The notes beneath the pieces are model-generated. The model had not been told where the DNA came from and did not search any database. It saw nothing but the letters and a program-made list of their open reading frames with translations. Below are positions 8,286 through 16,997 of a stretch of 41,735 nucleotides of DNA, piece after piece. How positions within the stretch are numbered: the first letter of the stretch is position 1; each line of letters starts with the position of its first letter. This DNA is from Xanthobacteraceae bacterium (GTDB lineage: Bacteria; Pseudomonadota; Alphaproteobacteria; Rhizobiales; Xanthobacteraceae), in NCBI GenBank assembly GCA_019746135.1, contig JAIESI010000026.1:1-41735 (forward strand). Reading direction: 5' to 3'. The translations under genes were made by a program, and so were the position numbers.

Positions 8286-9295
8286 CGCTCCGTCAGCTTC
8301 AGCTCGATGCGGCGGTTGCGGCTGTAGGCGTCCTCGCCGGTGCCCGGGTCGATCGGCTGGAATTCGCCGAAGCCTGCGGCCACGAGGCGCTGCGGCGGCA
8401 TGCCCTTGCCGATCAGGTACTGCACCACCGCAATCGCGCGCGCCGCGGACAGATCCCAGTTGGTGCGTCCGCCCGCGATCGGCCGCACGTCGGTGTGGCC
8501 GTCGACGCGCAGCACCCAGCCGATGTCCTGCGGAATCTGCCGGTTGAGCTCGAGCAGCGCCGCCGCGATCTTGTCCATTTCGGCGCGGCCCTCGGGCTTG
8601 AGCACCGACTGGCCGGTGTCGAAGAACACCTCCGATTGCAGCACGAAGCGGTCGCCGACGATGCGGATGTCGGGGCGGTTGCCGAGGATCTCGCGCAGCC
8701 GTCCAAAGAAGTCCGAGCGGTAGCGCGACAGCTCCTGCACCCGCTGCGCCAGCGCGAGATTGAGCCGCTGGCCGAGCTCGGTGATGCGCGTCTGCGATTC
8801 CTTGTCCTTTTTCTCCGCAGCCTCCAGCGCCTGTTCGATCGCGCCGAGCTGGCGGCGCAGCGCCGCGAGCTGCTGGTTCAGCACTTCGACCTGGGCGAGC
8901 GCGCGCAGCGAGACCTGCTTCTCGGCGTCGAGCTTGCCGGTCAGGTCGGAAATCTGGCCTTGCTGGTTGCCGCCGAGCCCCTCGTAGAGCCCTTTGTAGC
9001 GGTCGCGCTCGCCTTCGGTCGTCGCGAGGCTCGCGCGCAGCTGCGCGAGCTGGTCCTCGAGCGAAACCTTGCTGGTCTGCTCCAGCGAGAGGAGTTCGGA
9101 CAGTTGCGCGATGCGCGCGGACAGCCGCGACAGCGCAGTGTCCTTGCCGGTCATCTCCTGCGACAGGAAGAACTGCACGATCGCGAACACCGAGAGCATG
9201 AAGACGATGCCGAGGATGAGGGTCGACAGGGCATCGACGAAGCCCGGCCAGTAGTCGACCCCGGAACCTCTTCTTCGGCTTCGCGCCAGCGCCAT
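8282..9295 (-). CDS. MotB/OmpA-like membrane-anchored peptidoglycan-binding protein
   Basis: A 337-residue protein with MotB-like layout: a short basic N-terminus (ARSRRRG), one membrane helix at about 18-44 preceded by WPGFVDALSTL with Asp21 at the place of the ion-binding Asp of MotB, a long coiled coil (about 45-175) and a C-terminal OmpA domain (about 210-335) with VDGHTDVRPI, NWDLSAARA and YSRNRRIELKL. It would form an ion-driven stator-type complex with the MotA/TolQ-like protein encoded 30 bp upstream. No flagellar genes are near, so it is probably a non-flagellar envelope stator. ZorB of the Zorya defence system shares this layout, but no other Zorya gene is present. Confidence 0.85.
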   Translation of the reverse strand: MALARSRRRGSGVDYWPGFVDALSTLILGIVFMLSVFAIVQFFLSQEMTGKDTALSRLSARIAQLSELLSLEQTSKVSLEDQLAQLRASLATTEGERDRYKGLYEGLGGNQQGQISDLTGKLDAEKQVSLRALAQVEVLNQQLAALRRQLGAIEQALEAAEKKDKESQTRITELGQRLNLALAQRVQELSRYRSDFFGRLREILGNRPDIRIVGDRFVLQSEVFFDTGQSVLKPEGRAEMDKIAAALLELNRQIPQDIGWVLRVDGHTDVRPIAGGRTNWDLSAARAIAVVQYLIGKGMPPQRLVAAGFGEFQPIDPGTGEDAYSRNRRIELKLTER

Positions 9296-9325
9296 TTCAA
9301 TTCACTCGTTTTGCGATCTGCGCGG

Positions 9326-10324
9326 TCATCGGTCGACGCGTTCCTGGACCATCAACTCCAGCAGTCGCCTGATCTCACGGTGCTGCTCCGCCTGCGAGTC
9401 GACCCAGTCGCGGATCATCTGCTGCTCGGTCCGCATGTGATGCACCAGCCCCTGGATCGCCTCGGCCAGATTGGACATCGCCGTGGTGGCAGCCTTGCCG
9501 GAGCCGGGACCGCTCGGATGAGCCATCGCCTCGCGCAGCCGCTCGATCGCCATGCCCATCTCGCCCAGTGTGCTGCCGATCGGCAGGGTTGCGGCATCGA
9601 CCGGCTGGACATTGATGTCGCTCACGGTGGTCGCGAGCCAGTCTTCGAGCTCGGTCAGAAAGCGGTTCTGCGCCTGGCTCATTTGCAGGTCGAGGAAGCC
9701 AAGCACCAGCGAGCCCGCGAGACCGAACAGCGAGGACGAGAACGAGATGCCCATGCCCGACAGCGGCGCGGAGAGACCTTCGCGCAAGGCGTCGAACGTG
9801 GCGCTCGCGTCGCCGCCGACCTTGAGATTGTTGATCACGCCGCCGACCGAGCTCACCGTCTCGATCAGGCCCCAGAACGTGCCGAGCAGGCCGAGGAAGA
9901 TCAGCAGGCCGGTCATGTAGCGGGAAATCTCGCGCGCCTCGTCGAGCCGGATCGCGATCGAGTCGAGCAGGCTGCGCATGGTCTGCGCCGAAATCGACAT
10001 GCTGCCGGCCTGGTCGCGCAGCATCGCCGCCATCGGCGCAAGCATGGCCGGCGGGCGCTCCTGGGCCGCGCCGGGATCCAGGCGGAAGCTGTTGACCCAG
10101 GAAACCTCCGGGAACAGCCGGATCACCTGCCGAAACGACAGCAGAATGCCGATCACCAGCACACCGATGATCAGCGCGTTGAGCGGCGGGTTGGCCTTGA
10201 AGGCAATCCAGATCTGCGGATGGATGACGACGACGATCAATCCGCAAAGGATCAGAAAAATCAGCATCCGCACCAGAAAGATTCGAGGTGAGGATACCTT
10301 GAATGGATCGACGTCTTTCGCCAT
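9326..10324 (-). CDS. MotA/TolQ/ExbB-like proton-channel protein
   Basis: A 332-residue inner-membrane protein of the MotA/TolQ/ExbB superfamily, starting at ATG 10324 (a GTG 27 bp upstream is possible). Predicted helices lie at about 17-35, 48-66, 137-157 and 190-212. The pore helices carry the family signature (LLIFLGLLGTFWGLIETV; PLSGMGISFSSSLFGLAGSL). The C-terminal 100 residues are helical and cytoplasmic. It pairs with the OmpA/MotB-like protein 30 bp downstream. Cargo and function are unknown; the pair seems to be a chromosomal stator complex separate from both the flagellar motor and the TolQR system further along in this window. Confidence 0.85.
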   Translation of the reverse strand: MAKDVDPFKVSSPRIFLVRMLIFLILCGLIVVVIHPQIWIAFKANPPLNALIIGVLVIGILLSFRQVIRLFPEVSWVNSFRLDPGAAQERPPAMLAPMAAMLRDQAGSMSISAQTMRSLLDSIAIRLDEAREISRYMTGLLIFLGLLGTFWGLIETVSSVGGVINNLKVGGDASATFDALREGLSAPLSGMGISFSSSLFGLAGSLVLGFLDLQMSQAQNRFLTELEDWLATTVSDINVQPVDAATLPIGSTLGEMGMAIERLREAMAHPSGPGSGKAATTAMSNLAEAIQGLVHHMRTEQQMIRDWVDSQAEQHREIRRLLELMVQERVDR

Positions 10325-10460
10325 GACCGGCCTTGTTCGTCGCCGAAGCACGTAGCCACATTATGGCACGCACGCGGCGAAAGTAACGCAGCTTCTTGTC
10401 TAATCAACGCAAATGACAGCCAAACAGGTCCGTTGCCGCGCATACCGCGCTGCGAACGTA

Positions 10461-11258
10461 TCAGGGCTTGCCGGCGGCCTTGAGCAGACGCTGCAATTCG
10501 CGATGCACGGCCTCGTTGCCGACGACGATATTGCGCTTGGCGAACATCGCATCGCCGCCGTCGATGTCGGTGGCAAAACCGCCGGCCTCGCGCACCAGCA
10601 GCAGGCCCGCGGCGATATCCCAGGGCGAGATGTTCTGCTCCCAGTAGCCGTCGAGCCGCCCGGCTGCGACATAAGCGAGGTCGAGGGCTGCCGCGCCGAA
10701 GCGGCGCAGCCCCGCGACCTTGTCCTGCACCGCGCCCAACTCCTTCAGCCCCAATTCGAGGTCGCCGCGGCCGCGGTGCGGCAGGCCGCAGGCGATCACC
10801 GCGTCGGCGAGGCTCTTTCGTGCCGCGACCCGCATCCGCTTGTCGTTCAGGAACGCGCCCTTGCCGCGCTCGCCGGTGAACAGCTCGTCGGTGATCGGAT
10901 TGTAAACGAGACCCGCGACGATGGTGCCGGAGCGCTCGAGACCAATCGAGATGGCGAACTGCGGAATGCCGTGCAGGAAGTTGGTGGTGCCGTCGAGCGG
11001 ATCCACGATCCAGGTGTGGGTCTGGTCGGTGCCCTCGTGCTTGCCGCCTTCCTCGCCGAGGAAGCCGTAGCCGGGCCGTGCCTTGGCGAGCTCGGCTCGC
11101 AGCGTCTCCTCGGCGCGGCGGTCGGCGGCGGTGACGAAGTTCGCCGGGCCCTTCAGCGACACCTGAAGGTTCTCGACCTCGCCGAAGTCGCGCTTGAGCG
11201 TACGCGCGGCCTTGCGCGCGGCACCGATCATCACGTTGAGCAGCGCGGAATGGTGCAT
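10461..11258 (-). CDS. Inositol-monophosphatase-family phosphatase (SuhB-like)
   Basis: A 265-residue Mg-dependent, Li-sensitive phosphatase of the inositol monophosphatase/SuhB/CysQ family. Metal-binding motifs are visible: FLGEEGG (E69, E70), the signature VDPLDGTTNF at 85-94, and SPWDIAAGLL with D214. The substrate could be inositol-1-phosphate, another sugar phosphate or PAP; sequence alone does not settle this. The ATG at 11258 shares its A with the efp TGA (TGATG), and a GTG 3 bp upstream is an alternative. It is last in the Sel1-efp side of the minus-strand run, and a 136-bp spacer follows before the MotA-like gene. Confidence 0.9.
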   Translation of the reverse strand: MHHSALLNVMIGAARKAARTLKRDFGEVENLQVSLKGPANFVTAADRRAEETLRAELAKARPGYGFLGEEGGKHEGTDQTHTWIVDPLDGTTNFLHGIPQFAISIGLERSGTIVAGLVYNPITDELFTGERGKGAFLNDKRMRVAARKSLADAVIACGLPHRGRGDLELGLKELGAVQDKVAGLRRFGAAALDLAYVAAGRLDGYWEQNISPWDIAAGLLLVREAGGFATDIDGGDAMFAKRNIVVGNEAVHRELQRLLKAAGKP

Positions 11259-11824
11259 CACTCGGCCCGCCGCACGTAGGCGACCTCGTCGGTCGACACC
11301 ACGATCCTCTCGCCGGTGGCGATGAACGGCGGCACCTGAATGCGGAGCCCGTTCGCCAGCGTCGCCGACTTGTAGGACGAGGCGGCGGTCTGCCCCTTGA
11401 TATGCGCGTCGGCCTCGGTGACGAGGAGCACGACCGTTTCCGGCAGCTTGATGCCGATCGGCTTGTCCTGGTGCAGTTGCACCTGCACGTTCATGCCGTC
11501 CTGCAGGAAGGTTGCGCGCTCGCCGATGAAATCCTCGGAGAGTTCGATCTGGTCGTAGGTCGCCGTATCCATGAACACGAGCTGGTCGCCCTGCCTGTAA
11601 AGGAACTGAAACTGCCGCCGCTCGACTTCGGTCTCCTCGACCCGGTCGCTGCCGCCGAAGCGCTGGTTGAGCTTGCGGCCGTCGAGGATGTTCTTGAGTT
11701 CGACCTGGTTGTAGGCGGGGCCCTTGCCGGGCTTCACCGCCACTGTCTTGACCGCGGCCCAGAGCGAGCCGTCATGCTCGACCACCATGCCCGGACGGAT
11801 GTCGCTGCCGCTGATCTTGGCCAT
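11258..11824 (-). CDS. efp: Translation elongation factor P
   Basis: EF-P, 188 residues, which relieves ribosome stalling at polyproline stretches. The start is the ATG at 11824 ([15 protein letters not shown]), the usual EF-P start; the open frame extends further upstream only by chance. The tip of domain I is [14 protein letters not shown] with Lys34, the residue lysylated by EpmA in many bacteria, so a modifying enzyme would be expected elsewhere. The three OB-type domains are complete, ending in [13 protein letters not shown]. It overlaps the IMPase gene by one base, which suggests coupled translation. Confidence 0.97.
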   Translation of the reverse strand: MAKISGSDIRPGMVVEHDGSLWAAVKTVAVKPGKGPAYNQVELKNILDGRKLNQRFGGSDRVEETEVERRQFQFLYRQGDQLVFMDTATYDQIELSEDFIGERATFLQDGMNVQVQLHQDKPIGIKLPETVVLLVTEADAHIKGQTAASSYKSATLANGLRIQVPPFIATGERIVVSTDEVAYVRRAE

Positions 11825-11919
11825 GACGGTCGCTGAGACAGGTCCGCTGAATTGCGTTGTTTCGGTTCTGGTGGGGCAGATGCCCCGATGCCGCAACGTC
11901 CGTCAAGGCTCGGCGCAAG

Positions 11920-12912
11920 CTATTGCTTCGGCGGCTGGGGCTCGGGGAAGGGGGACGGCCCCGCGACCTTCATGCGAGCGATCCAGGGCTTGGCCTTGTC
12001 CTCGCCGACAGTCCGGTCGGCGGGCTTCATCTTGCGGACATAGTCGTCGAGAAACTGATCGTTGGAGCCGCCGGCTTTGGCGATCAGATGCCAGCGGGCG
12101 GCCTCCACCGGGTCGGCCTTGAGGCCTTTGCCGAGGGCATACATCAGCGCGAGCCGGCTTTGCGCCGGCGCGCTGTTCTTGCGGGCGGCCTTCGTCAAGT
12201 ATTCGCCCGCGACCCGCTCGTTCTTGGCGATCCCCGTGCCGTTGAACAGGGCGATGCCGTATTCGACCTCGGCGTCGGTGTAGCCCGAGCGGGCGGCGGT
12301 CGCCATCCAGCGTGCCGCTTCGTTGATGTCCTGCTTCACGCCGCGGCCGTCCTTGTAGAAGGTGGCGAGCGCGTACTGCGCCTGCGGGCTGCCCGCCTCG
12401 GCGGCCGTCTTCATCAGCTCGGCGGCGCGGCTGAGATCCTGCGGCAGCATCTGGCCTTCGAGGTAGAGCAGGGCAAGGTTGTAGGCCGAAACCACGTGGC
12501 CGAGCTTGGCCGCATCGGCGAGGAGCTTCGCACCCTCGGCGCGGTTCTGCGGTCCGGCGCGGCCGGTGAGGCGGAACATGGCGAGCGCGAACATCGCCTC
12601 GCGGTCGCCGCGCGCGGCGGCGAGGCGATACCACTCGTCCGCCTTCTTGTCGTCGTTGGGGACGCCGAGCCCGTCGGCATAGAGCTCGCCCAGCAAGGTC
12701 ATCGCCTTGGGATCGGCTTTTTCGTCGACCCGCTTGGTCGCCTCGCGGAAGGCGGTGAGAAAGTAGCCGCGCTGGAATGCGCCGTAGGCGAGGTCCGGCT
12801 CGCTTGCCGCGGCCGGTGCGGGCGCAGGAGCGGGCCTCGGTTGCGCCATCGCCGGCGAGGCGAGCAGCACCGCCGCAAGTCCGATGCCCGAAAATCTGCA
12901 CGTGTGTCTCAT
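11920..12912 (-). CDS. Secreted Sel1-repeat (TPR-like) protein
   Basis: A 330-residue exported protein with a signal peptide (MRHTCRFSGIGLAAVLLASP, cleavage near AMAQ), a Pro/Ala-rich linker and about six to seven Sel1 repeats from residue 65 onward (for example ALATFYKDGRGVKQDINEAA, YGIALFNGTGIAKNE, LALMYALGKGLKADPVEAA). The repeats form an alpha-solenoid used for protein-protein contacts. In alphaproteobacteria such periplasmic Sel1 proteins have been tied to envelope or signalling roles, but the partner here is unknown. The ATG at 12912 overlaps the ThiE-like gene stop in an ATGA quartet. The sequence ends in a Pro-rich tail (PFPEPQPPKQ). Confidence 0.88.
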   Translation of the reverse strand: MRHTCRFSGIGLAAVLLASPAMAQPRPAPAPAPAAASEPDLAYGAFQRGYFLTAFREATKRVDEKADPKAMTLLGELYADGLGVPNDDKKADEWYRLAAARGDREAMFALAMFRLTGRAGPQNRAEGAKLLADAAKLGHVVSAYNLALLYLEGQMLPQDLSRAAELMKTAAEAGSPQAQYALATFYKDGRGVKQDINEAARWMATAARSGYTDAEVEYGIALFNGTGIAKNERVAGEYLTKAARKNSAPAQSRLALMYALGKGLKADPVEAARWHLIAKAGGSNDQFLDDYVRKMKPADRTVGEDKAKPWIARMKVAGPSPFPEPQPPKQ

Positions 12913-13565
12913 TGCGCCGGCTCCGGCACGCCGAGCCGCGTCGCCGCGTCGGCAACGGCAGCAGCAGGCCCCCGCGGATCGTCCCAGATGCTTTCGCCCA
13001 GAGCAACGAAGTCGGCACCCGCCGCGGCAAGCGGCCCTACCTCGTCCAGCGTCGCGGCAAAACCGACACAGGGGATCTCGAACACCTCGGCCCACCATTC
13101 GATGCGTTCGAGAATGGCCGCAAACGACGGCCTCCGGCCGTCTGCCTCCGGCTCGCCGAACATCACGTAGTCCGCGCCGTTCTCACCCGCCGCCATGGCA
13201 TCGTCGCGCGTCTGAAGACCGCCGCAGCCGGCGATGCGCGCCGGCCTCAGGCCTTCGACCGCGGCGGTGAATGCGGCGATGCCGGTCAGATGCCCGCCAT
13301 CGGCTCCGGCGCGGGCGGCAATGTCGGGGTGACCGTCGAGCACCAGCGCCGCGCCGGTTTCCTGCACCATGCTCGCGAGCGCCTTCACCCGGTTGACCAG
13401 TTCGCGCTCGCCGGCGCCCTTGAGCCGCAGCAGCACCGCGGCGACGTCCGCCGCCCGCACGGTCTGACCGAGCTCGCGCGCGAACGCGTTCGTTTCGCCG
13501 AGTGGCGGCGTCACGAGGTAGAGGCGCGGGGCGGGGCGCTTGTCGGGTTGCGGCTGTCTTGCCAT
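12909..13565 (-). CDS. Thiamine-phosphate-synthase-like (ThiE/TenI fold) protein, degenerate motifs
   Basis: A 218-residue TIM-barrel protein related to ThiE/TenI, from ATG 13565 (a TTG 21 bp upstream is less likely). It begins with RLYLVTPP as ThiE does, and keeps the general layout: LRLKG, GADGGHLTG, AGCGGLQTRDDAMAAGENGADYVMFG. The motifs that bind HMP-PP and the thiazole phosphate in true ThiE (IINDR, GVHLGQ, GVS, GPVFxTxTK) are altered here (ALVLDG, GGHLTG, AGCGGL, FGEPEADG). It may be a paralogue that no longer makes thiamine phosphate. No other thi gene is nearby. It overlaps the Sel1 gene by 4 bp. Confidence 0.75.
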   Translation of the reverse strand: MARQPQPDKRPAPRLYLVTPPLGETNAFARELGQTVRAADVAAVLLRLKGAGERELVNRVKALASMVQETGAALVLDGHPDIAARAGADGGHLTGIAAFTAAVEGLRPARIAGCGGLQTRDDAMAAGENGADYVMFGEPEADGRRPSFAAILERIEWWAEVFEIPCVGFAATLDEVGPLAAAGADFVALGESIWDDPRGPAAAVADAATRLGVPEPAQ

Positions 13566-13616
13566 GACGCTCGGATGCGATCCCAATAGGGCGGAAATCG
13601 GGTTACCACAGGGAGG

Positions 13617-14603
13617 TTACTGCGAGCCTTCCAGGCCGAGCTTGCGCACCAGCGTTCCCCATTTCTCGCCTTCGGCCTTGATATAGGCCATCTGACTTTC
13701 GACCGGCACGATATTCTGCGGGATCAGCCCCACGTCTGCGACCTTCTTTCGCATGTCGGGCGCTTCCATGATCCGCTTCATCTCGCCGTGGAGCTTTCCG
13801 ACCACCTCGGGCGGCGTGCCCGCGGGCGCGAGCAGCACGTGCCACGATACCGTCTCGAAGTCCGGCGCGCCGACCGCCTCGCCGAACGGCGGCAGGTCCG
13901 GCACCGTCGGCAGCCGCGTTGACGACGTTACCGCGAGCGCACGCAGCTTGCCGTCGCGGATGAGCGGCAGCGACGCACCCGCTTCGGCAAACGCCATCGC
14001 CACGTGGCCGGCCGCGACGTCGGCGATCGATTGCGGGCTGTTGCGGTAGGGCACGTGCGCGAGGTCGATGCCGAAGCGCTGCTTCATGTATTCGGCGGAG
14101 AGGTGCGGCGCGCCGCCGACGCCGGATGACGAATAGCTGAGCTGGCCCGGCCGCTCCTTGACGTATTTGATCAGGCCCGGAACCGATTGGATCGGCAGCT
14201 TCGGATCGACCACGAGGATGAACGGCGACTTCACATAGAGTGCGATCGGGATGAAATCCTTCTGCGCGTCGTAGGGCGTGGTCTTCAGCAGCGTCGGGCG
14301 GATCGCCATCACCGCGCTGGTTGCGACAATCAGCGTGTAGCCGTCCACGGGCGCGGCCTTCAGCGCCGCAATGCCGACGAGCCCCGCGCTGCCCGGCTTG
14401 TTCTCGACCACCACCGGCTTGCCGAAGCTCTGCGACAGCTGGTAGGCATAAAGCCGCACCACCACGTCGAGCCCAGTCCCGGCCGCGAGCAGAGGCATGA
14501 TGGTGATCTGCTTGGACGGATAGGTGTCGGCGCGAGCCGACGTGGCAAGTGCGGCCGCAGCCAGCGCAAGCGGCAACAATGCCCGCTTCAATGCGAACGG
14601 CAT
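13617..14603 (-). CDS. Bug-family tripartite tricarboxylate transporter substrate-binding protein
   Basis: A 328-residue periplasmic receptor of the TctC/Bug family. The signal peptide is residues 1-25 (basic PFALKRALLP, hydrophobic Ala/Leu core, TSARA end). Family hallmarks follow: YPSKQITIMPLLAAGTGLD, KPVVVENKPGSAG (59-75 region), the SSSGVGGAPHLSAEYMKQ segment, and the HVPYRNSPQSIADVAAGHV stretch. No TctA/TctB membrane genes are near, so it is one of the many orphan Bug receptors, ligand unknown. A perfect 10-bp hairpin ends only 6 nt before its ATG. It lies between fba and the ThiE-like gene and may be an insertion there. Confidence 0.92.
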   Translation of the reverse strand: MPFALKRALLPLALAAAALATSARADTYPSKQITIMPLLAAGTGLDVVVRLYAYQLSQSFGKPVVVENKPGSAGLVGIAALKAAPVDGYTLIVATSAVMAIRPTLLKTTPYDAQKDFIPIALYVKSPFILVVDPKLPIQSVPGLIKYVKERPGQLSYSSSGVGGAPHLSAEYMKQRFGIDLAHVPYRNSPQSIADVAAGHVAMAFAEAGASLPLIRDGKLRALAVTSSTRLPTVPDLPPFGEAVGAPDFETVSWHVLLAPAGTPPEVVGKLHGEMKRIMEAPDMRKKVADVGLIPQNIVPVESQMAYIKAEGEKWGTLVRKLGLEGSQ

Positions 14604-14633
14604 GAAAATCCCCGGCGTGATGGCACGCCGGGG
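14604..14633 (-). terminator. fba terminator hairpin abutting the Bug receptor start
   Basis: On the minus strand, after fba, a perfect stem CCCCGGCGTG/CACGCCGGGG (14624-14633 with 14610-14619) closes a 4-nt loop and is followed by ATTTTC and at once by the ATG at 14603. It looks like a rho-independent terminator for fba. Since the only ribosome-site-like bases (GGGGA) of the next gene lie in its 3' arm, it could also control that gene's translation. Confidence 0.65.
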
Positions 14634-14668
14634 AGGGTAGGTTCAGCCGTTTCGGCCGGCAAGCGGGG

Positions 14669-15691
14669 TCAGGCCGCCTTCTTCTCCAGATCCTGCTTCC
14701 ACTGGCCCTTGGAGGCGAGGCCGTTCATCGCCGCGCGGTGCGCGAACACGCGCTGGGCTGCGGCGACGTTCTCGCTCTTGCCCGACCACGCCTTCTGCGG
14801 TGCGTGCTGCAGCGCGCGGCCGTAGGAGAAGGTGAGCTTCCACGGCAGATGGCCGATCTTGTTCATCAGATCGAGATGGGCGGTCGCTTCCTCGTCGGAC
14901 TGGCCGCCGGACAGGAAGGCGATGCCCGGCACCGCGCCCGGCACGCAGTTCTTCAGCATCTTGACGGTCTTCTCGGCGACCTCTTCGACGCCGGCGCGCT
15001 TGGCGTTCTTCTTGCCGGAGATCGCCATGTTGGGCTTGAGCACGATGCCCTCGAGCGCGACGCGCTGGGCGTAAAGCTCCTCGAACTGTGCCTTCAGCAC
15101 CGCGGTTGTGACTTCGTAGCAGCGGTCGATGTCGTTATCGCCGTCCATCAGCACTTCCGGCTCGACGATCGGCACGATCTGCGCCGCCTGGCACAGCGCC
15201 GCGTAGCGGGCGAGCGCGTGCGTGTTGGTGCGGATCGCGGTGGTGGTCGGGATGCCCGCGCCGATGTCGATGACGCCGCGCCACTTCGCAAAGCGCGCGC
15301 CCTGCTCGTAGTACTTGACCAGGCGGTCGGCGAGTTTGTCGAGGCCGATGGTGACGGTCTCGCCCGGGCAGTTCGGCAAGGGCTTCACGCCTTCGTCGAC
15401 CTTGATACCGGGAATGGAGCCGGCCTTCTTGATGATCTCGACCAGCGGCGTGCCGTCCTTGGCCTTCTGCCAGATGGTCTCGTCGTAGAGGATGACGCCG
15501 GAGATGTGCTTCATGCCCTCCGCGGCGCGGAACATCATCTCGCGATAGTCGCGGCGATTGTCCTCGGTGTTTTCCACGTTGATCGCATCGAAGCGCTTCT
15601 TGATCGTGCCGGTGGATTCGTCGGCTGCCAGGATGCCCCGGCCGGGCGCGACCATCGCCTCGGCCACTTTGTTGAGGTCTGCGAGATTCAT
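14669..15691 (-). CDS. Class I fructose-bisphosphate aldolase
   Basis: A 340-residue class I (Schiff-base) aldolase, interconverting fructose-1,6-bisphosphate with glyceraldehyde-3-phosphate and dihydroxyacetone phosphate. The eukaryote-like signature is present: GRGILAADESTGTIKKRF near 18-34, KWRGVIDIG (136-144), VEPEVLMDGDN (176-186) and LEGIVLKPNM with the Schiff-base Lys219. It needs no metal, unlike the class II FbaA. It is the last glycolytic gene in the minus-strand order tkt-gap-pgk-fba, 88 bp after pgk. The ATG at 15691 fits the family start. Confidence 0.96.
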   Translation of the reverse strand: MNLADLNKVAEAMVAPGRGILAADESTGTIKKRFDAINVENTEDNRRDYREMMFRAAEGMKHISGVILYDETIWQKAKDGTPLVEIIKKAGSIPGIKVDEGVKPLPNCPGETVTIGLDKLADRLVKYYEQGARFAKWRGVIDIGAGIPTTTAIRTNTHALARYAALCQAAQIVPIVEPEVLMDGDNDIDRCYEVTTAVLKAQFEELYAQRVALEGIVLKPNMAISGKKNAKRAGVEEVAEKTVKMLKNCVPGAVPGIAFLSGGQSDEEATAHLDLMNKIGHLPWKLTFSYGRALQHAPQKAWSGKSENVAAAQRVFAHRAAMNGLASKGQWKQDLEKKAA

Positions 15692-15764
15692 CGCCCTCTC
15701 CTTGAATAGCTGTCGGGTAACCGTCTCAGGAACGTGTGTCCGGCGCGTGGAGTTGCGTCCGAAA

Positions 15765-15782
15765 CGCCCCTTTTCGGGGTCA
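15765..15782 (-). terminator. Small hairpin at the pgk stop
   Basis: A short hairpin CCCC-GAAAA-GGGG (15776-15779 with 15767-15770, minus strand) starts right after the pgk stop codon. The stem is only 4 bp and the minus-strand tail is not T-rich, so it may be an attenuator or processing site rather than a full stop before fba. Confidence 0.3.
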
Positions 15783-16973
15783 TTTTTGCCTCAACACCTC
15801 GACGCCCGGCAAGGCCTTGCCTTCCATCCACTCCAGGAACGCGCCGCCGGCTGTGGACACATAGGTAAAACTGTCCGCCACGCCAGCGGCGTTAAGCGCC
15901 GCCACAGTGTCGCCACCGCCTGCCACGGAAACCAGCTTGCCGGCCTTGGTTCGGGCGGCGGCGTGGCGGGCGACCGCGACCGTGCCCCGGTCGAACGGCT
16001 GCATCTCGAACGCGCCCATCGGCCCGTTCCAGACCACGGTGGCGGCGTCGTCGATCGCGCCCTTGACCCGCTCGACCGACTGCTCGCCGACGTCGAGCAT
16101 CATGCCGTCGGCCGGGATCGCGTCGACGCCGTAGGCCTGCGACGGCGCGTGCGCCTGGAAATGGAACGCGACGGTGGCGTCGACCGGCAGGATGATCGCG
16201 CAGCTCGCGCGTTCCGCCTTGTCGAGGATGCGCCGCGCGGTGTCGGCGAGATCCTTCTCGACCAGCGACTTGCCGACATTCATGCCCTGGGCGTGCAGGA
16301 ACGTGTTGGCCATCGCGCCGCCGATCACGAGCCCCTGCACCTTGGTGATGAGGTTTTCCAGAAGATCGAGCTTGGTCGAGACCTTGGCGCCGCCGACGAT
16401 GGCGACGACCGGCCGCTTCGGCGTGCCGAGCGCCTTGTCGAGCGCTTCAAGCTCCGCCTGCATGGTGCGGCCGGCGTAGGCCGGGAGCTTGTGGCCGAGA
16501 CCTTCGGTCGAGGCATGCGCCCGGTGCGCGGCGGAGAACGCGTCGTTGACCCAGAGATCGCCGAGCTTGGCAAGCTCGGCGACGAAGGCCGGGTCGTTCT
16601 TCTCCTCGCCTTTGTGGAAGCGCGTGTTCTCGAGACAGAGAATGTCGCCGGGTTGCATCGCCGCGACCGCGGCCTCGGCCGCAGGTCCGATGCAATCCTC
16701 GGCGAACGCGACCGGCCGCTTCACCGTATGCTCGACGGCCTCGGCGACCGGCCTCAGCGACTCCTTCGGGTCCGGGCCCTTCGGCCGTCCGAAGTGGGCG
16801 AGGATGATCACCTTGGCGCCCTTGCCGGCGAGCTCGGTGATGGTCGGCGCGACGCGCTCGATGCGCGTCGCGTCGGTGACCTTGCCGTTCTCCATCGGCA
16901 CGTTGAGGTCGACGCGAAGCAGAACGCGCTTGCCCTTCACGTCGGCCTGATCGAGCGTGCGGAACGAACTCAT
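15780..16973 (-). CDS. pgk: Phosphoglycerate kinase
   Basis: PGK, 397 residues, transferring phosphate between 1,3-bisphosphoglycerate and ADP. The family motifs are clear: [20 protein letters not shown] near 15-34, [34 protein letters not shown], the [13 protein letters not shown] loop, [19 protein letters not shown] (about 200-218), WNGPMGAFE and the C-terminal nucleotide-binding GGGDTVAAL. Complete, with ATG at 16973, 24 bp after the gap stop, so it is co-transcribed with gap. Confidence 0.97.
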   Translation of the reverse strand: MSSFRTLDQADVKGKRVLLRVDLNVPMENGKVTDATRIERVAPTITELAGKGAKVIILAHFGRPKGPDPKESLRPVAEAVEHTVKRPVAFAEDCIGPAAEAAVAAMQPGDILCLENTRFHKGEEKNDPAFVAELAKLGDLWVNDAFSAAHRAHASTEGLGHKLPAYAGRTMQAELEALDKALGTPKRPVVAIVGGAKVSTKLDLLENLITKVQGLVIGGAMANTFLHAQGMNVGKSLVEKDLADTARRILDKAERASCAIILPVDATVAFHFQAHAPSQAYGVDAIPADGMMLDVGEQSVERVKGAIDDAATVVWNGPMGAFEMQPFDRGTVAVARHAAARTKAGKLVSVAGGGDTVAALNAAGVADSFTYVSTAGGAFLEWMEGKALPGVEVLRQK

Positions 16974-16997
16974 GACCGCGCCTTCAGCAGCAGCGGA

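Noticed and set aside
8495-10291. A 598-residue open frame on the plus strand opposite the stator pair
   Set aside because: Same reason: antisense shadow of two genes with clear domains.
8282-10324. Zorya defence system (ZorA/ZorB)
   Set aside because: The pair has the right layout, but no ZorC, ZorD or ZorE-like gene is present and the neighbours are housekeeping genes plus a GNAT enzyme.
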